From Periplaneta americana (taxonomy: Eukaryota; Arthropoda; Insecta; Blattodea; Blattidae), in assembly GCF_040183065.1 (NCBI RefSeq), contig NC_091126.1, positions 144,362,204 to 144,426,203 on the forward strand: 64,000 bases of DNA. The letters are read 5' to 3'. A program made the translations under genes and the position numbers. Positions 1 through 11,300 of this stretch are shown here, one piece after another. Numbering within the stretch: the stretch's first letter is position 1; each line of letters begins with the position of its first letter. Under the pieces are notes generated by a model. The model saw only the letters and a list, made by a program, of their open reading frames with translations. It was not told the DNA's origin and did no database searches.

Positions 1-19
1 CCTTCATGACACTATAATC

Positions 20-290
20 GAGCTCTCACCTTCATTCTGTTTGTTAATTGTTTCACTTGTACTTCGGCTTCATCAGGAGCATGAAGGTGGTTTGAATCTC
101 CATCACATATAATGTCCAAATTTGTATTTGTAATGCACCGTGCATTGCAACCTCTTCTATCATGACACCTCCAATATAATTTGGTATTATTCCTACTTCG
201 TGAGTGGAAATGATATACTGTATATAGCCATTACTCACTAGCAAATTCTTTCCTTTTTGTGAATTTATAACTTGCGCCAAAATTTTACAG
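20..290 (-). pseudogene. FLYWCH-type zinc finger fragment, frameshifted
   Basis: On the minus strand the first part reads INSQKGKNLLVSNGY, the usual start of a FLYWCH finger. The second part, in another frame, reads YWRC, then GCNARCITNTN and HLHAPDEAEV, which supply the WRC, CNAR and H-x-H metal-ligand blocks. One frame change near the GY(L)Y position (about 215-222) separates the halves, so as it stands it cannot give an intact finger. A GTGAGA donor-like site follows the NRMK end, and the window edge cuts off the rest. FLYWCH fingers are DNA- or protein-binding modules found in insect host genes and in Mutator-like transposons. I cannot tell which source this has. Confidence 0.6.
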
Positions 291-1130
291 ATTACTTAGC
301 TTGGCAACAGTAACATACAAGCTCATTCTTGCTTCATTCAATACATTTATTCTGCTGCACATTGTTAAGACAAATATGAAATGAGTCGACCTTAAAATGT
401 GGGCATATTTGTAGTGGACCTTAAAGTGTGGAGATTATTGTTATTGACATTTTTATCAGTGGACATTTTATCCCGGAACCGAAAATGTAAGTCACATGAA
501 ACTAAGAGCTAAAACATAACTCATCTACTACTGGAAGCAAAATATTAACTCTAAGATACGATGGTGATGAAGTCGATATGTTGTAGTAGCAAACAATGAG
601 GAGAATTCTGTAAATAATCAATTTAATATTTAACGGTGCGTGGGGAAATACCAGTTGCATGGCGGGAAATACTGGTCACCCATTAATGAAATGGACAGCA
701 TAACTTGTAATAAACGTCGCCAAGAACTAATGGTAGGATCCAAGGAAGAGTCGCTGTTTTCCCGATCATTAAGTTGGATGACGTAATAGGCCTATATGAC
801 ATCACGTATGTCGACACATTACACTGCAAGTACAAAAAATTGCTTTATTAAAAATGTGGCAATTTAACTTACCTCGATAAGATTAATAGAATACTAAAGG
901 GAGTAGTGTAGTGAATCGATTTAAGTTAATATATGTAGGCTATAGGAAGACAATTGATAGAGCATAAGTGTAGTAACGCCATCCTTCAGATATTTATCAT
1001 ATTAGTTCCTTGTATAATATAAGTTAATTTATGATCTATTTGTCATATAAACTGTAATAAGGTTAATAGCAAACTAATGAATTCAGTTCTATTACCTGTA
1101 CATAATAATAAAGTCATAATATGTTTAATA
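291..1130. other. No gene seen
   Basis: AT-rich sequence with stops in all frames and no repeat that recurs elsewhere in the window. I see nothing to annotate. Confidence 0.6.
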
Positions 1131-1149
1131 CCCCATGTATTGTGGGTCC

Positions 1150-1575
1150 CTACCACCATGGCATGGTGCAACCTCAGGTTGCGCATAGAAGAGACAGCCT
1201 CCAGATATATGGAGGGTAGTTGTGAATATATTGAATAAGCAGTTGCGGACAGGCAATAAGGAGTGGACCTCTAGCTTGGGGGTTGGGCGAAGGGCTAACA
1301 ACCCATCACCGTAAAAAAAACAGCTTGTTACGAAACCCCAAAATAAGCCTCCGAATGGAACTGATTCTCTGGCAGAATTACAGGAGTGTTAGTTGGGAGG
1401 CCAGAGGGGGAAAAAGGCCTTTAGGGAGGCTGAGACGTAGATGGGAGGATAATATTAAAGTGAATTTGAGGAAGGTGGGATATGATGGTAAAGACTGGAT
1501 TAATCTTGCTCTGTATAGGGACCGATGGTGGGCTTATGTAAGGGAGGTAATGAACCTTCGGGTTCTTTAAAAGCC
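1150..1575 (+). mobile_element. LINE 3' fragment (family L-A)
   Basis: The downstream half (about 1385-1570) reads GKRPLGRLRRRWEDNIKV, then VGYDGKDWINLA, and ends in MNLRVL-stop followed by aaaagccat. That is the C-terminal tail and 3' end of the non-LTR family also seen at 3642-3935, 4928-6150, 28600-29160 and 61915-62102. The upstream half (1150-1370) reads through short pieces of another retroelement-like sequence, so this is probably a composite of two truncated copies. It is far too short for a functional reverse transcriptase. Confidence 0.75.
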
Positions 1576-2270
1576 ATAAGTATGTTTAATACCTTTGAAA
1601 ATATTTGATCATTTTGCGTAAGTTTATTGTTAAGGGTCTGTTCATTACGAATTCATAGCGTAATGGCTATAATAGTGGTTTATTAAACGAAGGATCCTAG
1701 AATCGAATTCTGGCGTATTCAAAGGTAAGTAACGTATTCCAATTTATTATGAAGTAATTAGTAGTATAAAGTAAGTAGAGGGAGAATGAGAGTAGAGAAA
1801 AATATATGAGGAAGGGGGTGCAATGGAGTGGTGTAGGATTGGAGAATGAAGTGGTGGGGTAATGGGGTACCGGGGGCAGCAGTCCCCAGGCTCCGATTAT
1901 TCATATATCGCGTCGTCGATCTCCTATTGGTTTGGAAAAACCAGCGACTGATTATTGGATCTTACCGAACTAATATGTATCAACAAATCTTCACGCAGTC
2001 GTATTACTGAATATTTCAGAAACATAAAGCTAAAAGTAACATTAATGTCGTGATTAGAAATGTGTATTTACACCATATATGTGATCAACGACTACTAGTA
2101 GGCAGGAGAACAAACCACACACATCCAAAACCTTCAAAATTTGTGCAGAAAATGGCTACCGGAACTAATAGCAATGGCTTTCTGAATCAGTAGCTAGAGA
2201 GCAGCAGTCGCTATAAGTAACCAACAGCTGTTCGACAGCGATATCTAGAGACCTTGGAAGTAACGGGAAG
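1576..2270. other. No gene seen
   Basis: Non-coding, AT-rich, with a purine-rich stretch at 1790-1870. No match to other repeats in the window was noticed. Confidence 0.55.
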
Positions 2271-2274
2271 TAAC

Positions 2275-3321
2275 CAGAGTCCGTGGATATTCAGAGTACC
2301 GCAATCCTTTGCGCTGGCAAATTGGCCATCGTTATTCCAGCGCGCGCTTTGCAATATACAGTCATATAGAGAACGAATGTAATGTAAGAACGAAAAGATG
2401 TCATGCTTTGTGTTCCGAACTATTTAGAAAGAGGCACATATTGTTTTCTCTGTCACAAGAAGAAAGAAATAAGAAAAAAGGAAGTGATGGATTATAAATA
2501 TGGAAAGGAACGATCCACTACCTAAGCGAGCATTACATTAATTATGACATTAATAAATGACTTTGTCTTAGTTTTTTTTTTCCAAAATTTGGGCCACAAA
2601 ATCTTTCTCCTAAAACTAATCCAGAATTTAAGTTGTTGCATCAATGATATTTCTACATGAAAAAAATTAAAATTATGTATAAATTAGGAAAAATGTTAAA
2701 TTTCACCATCTTCTCTCTTCAAAACCAAGCATTTCTGAATTCAATCCTAATGGCTAATTGCCAGTGCCATAATATAATTGTTAAAGTTCTAAATTCATTC
2801 TTCAGAACAAGATTGTATTGTTTGAGTCGATTCAGTTGATTGGAAAATACAAAGAAAGGCCGTAGAAAACCTATTAAATGCGGGCGCCGAAGAGTTGGCA
2901 CGAGGAATGCAGTTGGAAATGATTATATTTATTATTTTTTATTTGCAATATTGTTGTTTTCACTTGTTATTTGTAATTTATTAAGTTTATGTTGCTGTAG
3001 GCATGATACCTATAATTGCGGTGTGTATGAAGGAACGTATTGAACACTTAAATGTATATTTATGATGTAATAATTATTAAATGAAGTTTTTGTACATTAG
3101 TGTGTTCACTGACAAAAATGTTCTAAAATATGTGTATTTGTATGTGTATATTTGATACGTTCTAAAATATATTAAGATCCTTTTGAAGTTTTTGCCATTC
3201 AATTTAAGAATATCTGAGTTTTACTTTAAAATAACTTATTCCAATCCCAAGCGTATTGAAAAGAAATAACAATGGCGGCCGACTAGGTGATTGCGCTATT
3301 CTACTACATCCACGGACTCTG
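2275..3321 (+). mobile_element. Possible P-like element remnant with THAP-like finger
   Basis: A 14-bp inverted repeat (CAGAGTCCGTGGAT) starts at 2275 and ends at 3321. The flanking octamers gaagtaac and aaagtagg match at 6 of 8 positions, which could be a decayed 8-bp target duplication. Between 2401 and 2490 one frame reads LCVPN, then ERGTYCFLCHKKKEIRKK, resembling the first half of a THAP zinc finger. The left-end sequence, including the ccagcgcgcgct block, recurs in the same orientation at 3369-3475. THAP fingers plus 8-bp duplications are P-superfamily traits, but no catalytic domain is visible, so this is tentative. Confidence 0.35.
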
Positions 3322-3641
3322 AAAGTAGGCTAACTACAGTGGCTCTATTAAGAACAGAGCCACTGTATAAGTAACCAGATTCCGTGGATATCCAGAATAC
3401 CGCAATCCTTTGTGTGTGATTTGTTCCGACAACTGCCTACAAATCAGCCATTTTTATTCCAGCGCGCGCTATTGCTGTATGCACTCTAAAAGCTGCGTCT
3501 ACACGGTTCAATTTTCAATGCGCGTACGCATGCAATCTCGGAAGAATATTGAAAGAATCAAGTTTAAAATGCGCGTTCAATTAAAATGCATGAAGATTTT
3601 GTGTGTACATGGTGCGCTGTTTTGAACGCCATGTTCACTAC

Positions 3642-3940
3642 GTATACTTACTTACTTACTTACTTACTTACAAATGGCTTTTAAGGAACCCGAAGGTTCA
3701 TTGCCGCCCTCACATAAGCCCGCCAGCGGTCCCTATCCTGTGCAAGATTAATCCAGTCTCTATCATCATACCCCACCTCCCTCAAATCCATTTTAATATT
3801 ATCCTCCCATCTACGTCTCGGCCTCCCTAAAGGTCTTTTTCCCTCCGGTCTCCCAACTAACACTCTATATGCATTTCTGGATTCGCCCATACGTGCTACA
3901 TGTCCTGCCCATCTCAAACGTCTGGACGTATACAAATATT
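3642..3940 (-). mobile_element. LINE 3' fragment (family L-A)
   Basis: The minus strand reads RLRWAGHVARMGESRNAY, then GKRPLGRPRRRWEDNIKMDL and ends MNLRVP, ttaaaagccatttg and a (TAAG)n tail (seen as ttac repeats at 3646-3670). It is a 5'-truncated copy of about 300 bp with an open C-terminal frame, inserted in the TCTACACGG MITE. The tail-to-coding order and simple-repeat tail are typical of target-primed LINE insertion. Confidence 0.85.
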
Positions 3941-3950
3941 AATTAATATT

Positions 3951-4190
3951 GTACACGCCTGTGGAGTAGGCTAACGGTTAGCGTGTCTGGCCGCGAAACC
4001 AGGTGGCCCGGGTTCTATTCGGTCGGGACAAGTTGGTTGAGGTTTTTTCTCAACCCAATATGAGCAAATGCTGGGTAACTTTCGGTGTTGGACCCCGGAT
4101 TCATTTCACCGGCATTATCACCTTCATCTCATTCAGACGATAAATACCTAAGATGTTGATAAAGCGTCGTAAAATAACCTATTAAAAATT
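3951..4190 (+). mobile_element. SINE-A copy with target-site duplication
   Basis: The head is tRNA-like (A box around gtaggctaacggttagcg, B box ggcccgggttctattcgg). The body ends gttgataaagcgtcgtaaaataacct. The perfect repeats aattaatatt at 3941-3950 and 4191-4200 are the target-site duplication. The 3' part (cagacgataaatacctaag...) is the shared SINE body described in the other SINE entries. Confidence 0.9.
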
Positions 4191-4306
4191 AATTAATATT
4201 AAATATCAATCTTGCCTGCATTGCTTGAAAGCGTAAAGTTGAAAGAAAAGTTGAACCGTATAGATGCACCTTTATGGGGAACGAGTGTAATGTCAATGCG
4301 AAAAAA

Positions 4307-4339
4307 AAGTTGTACTGTTGTGTTCCAAACTGTTCACAG
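4307..4339 (+). pseudogene. THAP-like finger start (CCVPNC), remnant
   Basis: One frame reads KKLYCCVPNCSQ, the usual start of a THAP zinc finger. The preceding bases (aacgagtgtaatgt) match those before the similar motif near 2380, so both belong to one dispersed repeat. Nothing recognisable follows: the reading frame runs into an ATCGATTAAT-rich tract. Confidence 0.35.
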
Positions 4340-4399
4340 ATTAATTTTAATCGACTCGATTTTTCGATTAAATATTTTTGATCGATTAATCGATTAAAT

Positions 4400-4925
4400 C
4401 CCACAACACTACTTTAAATGTCTCAAATGTCAATGTCATTCGAACTTTCTGCTACGAACTCCGCTCGTAGTAGCGGAATTGGCGTTACACAGGAATCAAT
4501 AATTGAGAGTTTATTTTGTATGCTATATGCCAGCTTGTATAATTACATAAGCAGTTCTGTTAAGGTATAGATCTCCGAACGCCTGAGGATGTCAAAGATG
4601 CAGTTCCTAAGACGATCTTTAGTGAAAAATGAATCTAATAATAGTCTTTATTAAACACAAAATGTGTACAACTTTCAGTCATTTCTGGAAGCCTGGCTCG
4701 GGACCTCGTAGAGTGAGAGTGACTGTGGAGTATGGTGGAAGGGTGATAACCGTGAGGGAAAATGGGAGAACCTCTCTCGTATCCGTTTTGCCACCATAAA
4801 TTCCTTCGTGACTCGGTAATCGAACCCGGGTCGCCACGGTGGAAGGCAGGAAGGTTAACCACTCCGATTAAATCTCACCTTGGAAAAAAAAAAGCGGGGT
4901 ATGTCACAAAAGTTCTTTTAAGATT
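4400..4925. other. No gene seen
   Basis: No coding or repeat family identified. The block at 4680-4860 (gactcggtaatcgaacccgggtcgccacgg) has a tRNA B-box-like sequence on the minus strand, so it may be part of a diverged SINE. Confidence 0.4.
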
Positions 4926-4927
4926 CA

Positions 4928-6150
4928 GTGATGAAGGGCAGTTACAAATGTTCAACTCTTTTACATTTTGTATTCTATTCTACTTATATGGGAAATGCCT
5001 GTTATTATTCGGTTGAGAAGCTTTTGTCATACAGTCTGCTCTCGAAAAAGCTTAAAGTTAGAATTTATAAAGCAGTTATATTATCGGTTGTTCTGTATGG
5101 TTGTAAAACTAGGATTCTCACTTTGAGAGAGGAACAGAGGTTAAGGGTATTCGAGAATAAGGTGCTTAGGAAAATATTTGGTGCTAACAAGCAAACGTTC
5201 TGATGGGGGTAGATAAAAAAGTTAAATTTTTTTCTTCCACCATGTTAATAATGTTAAACGAAGTGCTTATGCAATTTTTTTTTCCACTCGACCGGAATTC
5301 CGAGGGCCGTAAAAAATAAATTCGTCAGGGGCCGCTAACAGAAAAAGAAACACAATTTCATTGGACAAATTTATTTGAACGGACACAGCAATTGTTGAGC
5401 TATTTTTCAACATATTTTTAATCAGAATTGAGACAATTCTCATATTATCATGGGGTCGACAGAGAGAGGTGTAGACGCAGTCAAGCGCTGGTTTTGGTCT
5501 GAGGCAGCTGACTTCTACGTCACAAAAATTGATCCAATAGTATGACAAATGTCTCAATCCCAGTGGGGGATATTTTGACAAATAGCGCAACAATTGCTGT
5601 ATCTGTTTCAATAAATATTTCCATTAAATTGTGCTTTTTCTATAAACGACCCCAGGGAAAATCACTTTCTGGACGGCCTCGTAATTGCGGTCGAGTAGCC
5701 AAAATTTGTATAAGCACTTCTTTTGACACCATTAACATCGTGGAAGAAAAAAAAATCAACTTTTTTTATCTGCCCCCATCAGAACGTTTGCTTGTAAGAG
5801 GAATGAAGTTACAGGAGAATAGAAAAAGTTATATAACACAGAACTGCACACATTGTATTTTTCACCTGACATAATTAGGAACAATAAATCGAAACGTTTG
5901 AGATGGGCAGGGCATGTAGCAAGTATGGATGAATCCATAAATGCATATAGAGTGTTAGTTGGGAGGCGGGAGAGAAAAAGACCTTTGCGGAGGCCGAGAC
6001 GTACATGGGAGGATAATATTAAAATGGATTTGAGGGAGGTGGGATATGATGGTAGAGACTGGATTAATCTTGCTCAGGATAGGGATCAATGGCGGGCTTA
6101 TGTGAGGGCGGCAATGAACCTCCGGGTTCTCTAAAAGCCATTTGTAAGTA
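4928..6150 (+). mobile_element. LINE (family L-A) C-terminal part, interrupted by a MITE
   Basis: The first piece (about 4990-5187) reads KLLSYSLLSKKLKVRIYKAV, then VLYGCKTRILTLREEQRL and NKVLRKIFGA. The second (5798-6134) reads RLRWAGHVASMDESINAY, GRRERKRPLRRPRRTWEDNI, and ends MNLRVL-stop and aaaagccatttgtaagtag. The two are continuous with the uninterrupted copy at 28600-29160 once 5188-5797 is removed. This is the region after the RT catalytic core of a non-LTR element. The 5' part is missing. Confidence 0.85.
5188..5794. mobile_element. Harbinger-type MITE, long inverted repeats, TAA duplication
   Basis: The 607-bp element begins CAAGCAAACGTTCTGATGGG and ends with its inverse, and the arms pair over almost the whole length around a centre near 5490. 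The host LINE reads gctaagagg in the other copy. Here TAA is duplicated on both sides (5185-5187, 5795-5797). A 3-bp TWA duplication is the hallmark of PIF/Harbinger insertion. No transposase is encoded. Confidence 0.8.
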
Positions 6151-6219
6151 GTTCTATTCTACTTAAAGCATACAATTCATAATTAATTTCGCATGTCTAA
6201 TATTTTTGGCAGTAAAAAC

Positions 6220-6435
6220 ATGAGCGGCCGGGTAGTTCAGTTGGTAGAGCAACTGGCTACGGACTGGAAAGTCCTGAGTTAAGTTCCAGGTGGGGGTGGA
6301 GATTTTCTCTTTGCCAAACTGAGCTTTCAGTAAATTTTAACATTTAAGTAATCGCGTGGGGGTCATGTTGACCCGCAGTGTTATATGGTACTAATGTCAC
6401 AAAATAGTTCGCGACTACTTAAATGTTAAAGTCTG
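6220..6435 (+). mobile_element. tRNA-headed SINE
   Basis: The tRNA-like head at 6224-6290 (ggccgggtagttcagttggtagagc, anticodon-arm-like ggactggaaagtcc, B-box-like gagttaagttcc) is followed by a body with a 20-bp inverted repeat, ttaacatttaagtaatcgcg and its inverse, from about 6336 to 6430. Diverged; no clear target duplication. Confidence 0.6.
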
Positions 6436-6541
6436 TATCAAATAAGTCGGACTTTTTTTTTACTCTATCAAGATTAGCCCTACTTGACCCTATATTAGGA
6501 ACAACAAGAGATGAGCTAAGATCAGTACATATTTCCATGTA

Positions 6542-6928
6542 CAGTAGTGGCAAAAAAAACCGGACCGACCCTTGTAGCTGATTTCAGAGCCTTGTTCACT
6601 CCAGAGCACGATAGACTGGTAACTAAGACTTTCGTGGTTCGAATCCTGCCTGGGAAGGAAACTTTTTTGTTCCTTATTCAAATTTATTCCCAATACTTTT
6701 CGATTGCAGCGATATTTTACTACTTAATTAACTTCTTATTCCCAGAACATGAATTTTACCAGCAGTCGAAAAGTATTGGGAATAAATTTGAATAAGGAAC
6801 AAAATAAAGTTTCCTTCCCAGGCAGGATTCGAACCACGAAAGTCTTAGTTACCAGTCTATCGTGTTCTGGAGTGAACAAGGCTCTGAAATCAGCTACAAG
6901 GGTCGGTCCGGTTTTTTTGCCACTACTG
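6542..6928. mobile_element. Tc1/mariner-type MITE with tRNA-like sequence in its arms
   Basis: TA at 6540-6541 and 6929-6930 flanks a 387-bp element that starts CAGTAGTGGCAAAAAAA and ends with its inverse. The arms are about 170 bp each and nearly identical, which suggests recent origin or strong pairing. Each arm contains ctaagactttcgtggttcgaatcctgcc, whose ggttcgaatcc is a canonical tRNA T-arm/B box. A diverged relative lies at 45147-45527. There is no transposase. Confidence 0.85.
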
Positions 6929-7084
6929 TACATAATACAGACCTCCATGTACAAAACTTAGGCACCAATACGCCGCATGGCTCCATATGGGCAACATTTT
7001 CTCTTCCCCATACGATTCGTTAAAAAATTGTAGGTTCCCATCAGAGACGTTTTATAATATGACCCTATATGGCCCCCATTACAG

Positions 7085-7320
7085 CACTGGCTATACATGA
7101 ATGGCTGGACGCCCGAATGCATGGTTTACTGAATGCGTGATTGAACAAGTAAATTAATAAATAAATTAATAAACCCATGAAATGATTTAATACAGAATGT
7201 TAAAAGGAACAGTTAACATGAATGAATGGACGAATGAATGAATTAACGAACGAATAGGCCTACATTAATTACTGAATGAACAAATAAATGAATGAATGAA
7301 CGATCAACAAACAATTTGTT
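7085..7320. repeat. Degenerate (GAAT/ATGA)n minisatellite
   Basis: Many imperfect copies of gaatgaat and aataaatgaatgaatgaacg. Low complexity, non-coding. Confidence 0.6.
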
Positions 7321-7421
7321 TTCTTATTTTGCTTGAATGATGAATGAGGATAAGAAAAACAAAAATACGTAGACACAATTATGCTTGCTTTGGTTAAGTA
7401 TTATATTTGTTTATATTTTTT

Positions 7422-7679
7422 TAGTTGATTATTTAACGACGCTGTATCAACTACGAGGTTATTTAGCGTCGATGAGATTGGTGATAGCGAGATGGTATTT
7501 GACGTGATGAGGCCGAGGATTCGCCATAGATTACCTGGCATTCACCTTACGGTTGGGGAAAACCTCGGAAAAAATCCAACCAGGTAATCAGCCCAAGCGG
7601 GGATGGAACCCGCGCCCGAGTGCAACTTCAGACCGGCAGGCAAGCTCCTTAACCGACTGAGCCACGTCGGTGGCCTGTT
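7422..7679 (-). mobile_element. SINE-B copy
   Basis: On the minus strand the head reads GTGGCTCAGTCGGTTAAGGA, then a B box gcgcgggttccatccccgc, so the tRNA ancestor differs from SINE-A. The body (tcggaaaaaatcc..., ending ggttatttagcgtcg...caacgtcgttaaataatc) is the one shared with SINE-A and SINE-C. No clear target duplication. Confidence 0.8.
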
Positions 7680-8326
7680 TGTAATTAATTAGTTCAGACA
7701 TATAGGCCTATATTCCTTTGAACTGTAGGCCTAGAGTGTGTTAACAATCGATGATAGCCTAATGATTCGAATACAACGCAATAATTAAAAATATAATTTC
7801 TCTTAAAAATCTTTCTTAATACAACAGTTTAACTATAGACAGAAACTACTGTAACAGTAAAACTATACATGTTTAGAATAATCAATTTTAATGTCTTTTA
7901 AGAAATCTTAACATAACTTATAGTGTATTTGAAATGTCGTTTTAAGGAATATTTTTAAAATATATTTTAAGTATTTAAAATATTGTAAGATTCGCTTTGA
8001 CCATTAATAAATCTTTAAAAAGTAACAACATAATTTTTTTAATAATAAACTAGACGAAATACTTTCAAACTAATACGCCCTTGATCAGAACATTCAAAGG
8101 ATCCGCTGGGAATGGAACCTCGATCACTGTGGTGTGCTGCCTTTAGTTGACCAAGTTGCAGTTGGGCCCACTTACTTGTGAACCTTTCCATTCAAGCACC
8201 CCAATGTTCAAAGTTTCGTGGCCACGCGGATGTTCAGATAGGTTTAGCCTTCTTCCTGTGATAAACAGAAATCAGTGGAACAGGAAACTGTGGCTCCAGT
8301 ATCCGACATCAGTTGTTTACAGCACA
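7680..8326. other. No gene seen; 5' flank of the secreted-protein gene
   Basis: AT-rich to about 8090, then more even base composition up to the first exon. A weak minus-strand B-box-like sequence lies at 8110-8135. The 60 codons upstream of the chosen start are open in frame, so transcription could begin anywhere here. No convincing TATA or initiator was picked out. Confidence 0.4.
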
Positions 8327-8372
8327 ATGAAGTGGACACACGCTCTCTTCGTTCTCGGGATTTTAGCTGAAG
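8327..8372 (+). CDS. Secreted-protein gene, exon 1
   Basis: Codes for the signal peptide [15 protein letters not shown] plus one base. Donor gaag|gttagt at 8373. Confidence 0.75.
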
Positions 8373-11300
8373 GTTAGTCTTCGTTCATTCATTAATCTTA
8401 TGTTACAAATGCACTTCCTTCATTATTATTTTAACTTGCATATGAGTTTGAATTTTAAATTGTATTTGGTGGCAGGCATAATATTATTTTATTGGAAGTA
8501 GCGAACTGAAACCATTATTATTGTCTTCCTTAATAATAAAATTGACGTGGCTATGGTTAATATGTCACCACTATTACCATCTTCATCATTATCATCTACT
8601 TCAAGAAACTTCTGTGTTGATCTTTCTTCAATATCAAGAGAATTTTGTACAAAATCTCAGCAGAACTTTCTGATCACGTGATCGACATGAAGGAAGGTCA
8701 CCGCTTAAGGCTTTATGGCGAATATAAAAAAAAATCATAAAATAATTAATTGTAATTTGATTCGTCCTTAATCTTATGAGAATTTTAAACTTCTATATAG
8801 AATTCCAATCAATTTTACGATTTTGAGGAAGACCATACTTAAACAACGAGACTTTAATATCTGAGAATTTTATGTTTTGAATTAATCGAATGATTTTAAC
8901 CGAAATTAATTTTCGGACATAGACAATATTATTACTTATACGCTAAGAAATAAGAGGGAGTATGTACAAGCTTTGTCCATGGAGAAAGATAATCGACCTA
9001 CAGTATGTTAGCACATTCTAGTATATACAGTCACAAAACTTGAGTTGTAAGGGTGCTAGAAACAATAGACTGTGCCGGTACTATTTCGCATTGTCTGTAA
9101 TGAGGCGATATTAGCGATCCTAGTGATTAGCAACTATCTATGGATGCATATTTACTACGTATTGAGCTTCATGATTGTATATACTAGACTGTGATGTTAG
9201 TTTCTGAAAAAACATTCCTAATGAGAGGCCTACAATAATTCCAAACAATATGATATATAGATAATCTGATTCGAACTCTTACTAAACTCACAGCGAATAA
9301 GAATTCAGGCGATGTTTCATATTAAAACGCCACTAAATTATTTTTTCTTTCAATTGTACACTCAATCCCAGGTATATATATATTTTTTTTTATTACACAG
9401 AACTATAGAGAGATCCACTTTTGCTATTCTGAGTTTCAATTATATGTAGCAAAGAAGGATTTCTGAGTGTACATTTTGCGAGTTTTAGGCCTACATTGAA
9501 GTACAATTTATACAAAAAAAAAAAAGAAAACAAACAAATTTCATTTTAATTTTCTTTCCGCAGCTGCTGGGGTTATGACATTTTGAAAAGAAGTTTGTGT
9601 ACATAGGTTATCAAGCTCTAAATCTGTCTTAAGATGTTTTCAATTAGAAGCGGAGGACGTACCTGCAATAAGGCCACATACTCCAAAATGCTGTTCTGAG
9701 ATATATAGAGTTTAAATTTTTAAAGCATTGCACTAAATGCACTAACATATGAATATGAAACTGCTGGATATGAAGTATTGTGTTTTTAGATAATATAACA
9801 GCAATTCTAAAAGCATTTTAATCCAATATCATATACTTAATTTTTTTTAAGTAGGTTATTTTACGACGCTGTATCAACATCTCAGGTTATTTAGCGTCTG
9901 AATGATATGAGGGTGATAATGACGGTGAAATGAGTCCGGGGTCCAGCACCGAAAGTTACCCAGCATTTGCTCATATTGGGTTGAGGGAAAACCCCGGAAA
10001 AAACCTCAACCAGGTAACTTGCCCCGACCGGGAATCGAACCCGGGCCACCTGGTTTTGCAGCCAGACGTGCTAGCCGTTACTCCACAGATGTGGACATCA
10101 TATACTTAAAGAATAATGTATAAAAGGAATGCATGTTATGGGCTCCTTTTCTGAAAAACGTACTTTCAATTCAAAATAAATATAAGCTGTGTGTAGACTT
10201 TGTAAAAATTTATTATTAAGAGAGTTTGGAGGTGAGATGTATTCCTAGATACGTGAGATTTCATCGGAGTGGAAGTTCAGTGTCTGCTATTGTGATTGAG
10301 TTGTTCGACATCATCTGCATATCAGTGGTTGTATTAAAAGTGCAGATCAGTTGAGTACAGTATATTACAATTACCTTGGATTATAGGCAACTTCTGAACA
10401 CAATAAAAGTTGGGATCATATTCGCTGACACTTCCCAGCACAAAGGAAAATCAGGTAGAGAAACTTAAACAATGGGGCAGAATGGGATAATTATCTTGTT
10501 ATACGGCACGTGCATCATAAAGAAAAATATGTTTACAGAAGTTCATTTTTAGAGTATATTATGAAGTGCACTCCATTACTAACACTTACAAATTCAGTGG
10601 CGGCTCGTGAAGTTTAGTTTCGAACAGGTACAGGTAATAAAATTAAAAACTCGAAAGAAAAATGTAGTATTAAGAATAAGTAAATGCAACTCGTTGCGCA
10701 ACCTTCCCCCGAATGCGTGTGCAAACTATGCAACGAAGTGTGTCCAAAATATCATTTTAGTAAATGTGTGAATAGAACGAAGTCACTGGTGGAATATAGT
10801 AAAGAGAAGTAACTCATACCAAACTAAATTGCACGTTTGTGCGCACTTCTTTCTTATTATAGGCAACTTCTCCGACTCTGTTGTTTCGCAGGTTGTAGAA
10901 GATTTAGGCGTTTGAGATTATCATTATTGTACAGGGTGCGTCAGAAAGAACGGATGGATTTCAAACTATCGATACGCAGCTAGGGGAGGGATAGAGTGAG
11001 GGGGACCACGACTGTTGGGTCAGCGAGAGAATGCAGTTTCAGTTGAGAACATGGTGTTGGTCTGGTGTACAACGTGCTTTCATCGCAGAGACATTTTTCA
11101 AAAATGAAGAATCTGTGATCGACACTCAAGACTCATTTCGACATCGGACGTCACGCTAGGATTCCAACTCGGAATACAATTTTGCGATGGGTGGCTTCAT
11201 TTCGTACCACAGGTTCAACATTAAAGAAGAAATCACCTGAACGAACACGGAGCGCGTGTACACTGCAAATGTGGAGACAGACAGTAGGTTGTCCGGCCAC

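Larger units (their letters stand above)
3491..4270. mobile_element. MITE of the 'TCTACACGGTTCAA' family, split by two insertions
   Basis: The left part (3491-3638) and right part (4191-4270) together match the 240-bp element at 63368-63607. Both ends carry the inverted terminus ggtgcatctacacggttcaa in diverged form. A LINE L-A tail and then a SINE-A copy sit inside it, so the order of events is MITE, then LINE, then SINE. Confidence 0.75.

Noticed and set aside
5267-5874. Two frames of 110-114 codons in opposite strands
   Set aside because: They lie in the mirrored arms of the Harbinger-type MITE and look like each other's reflection.
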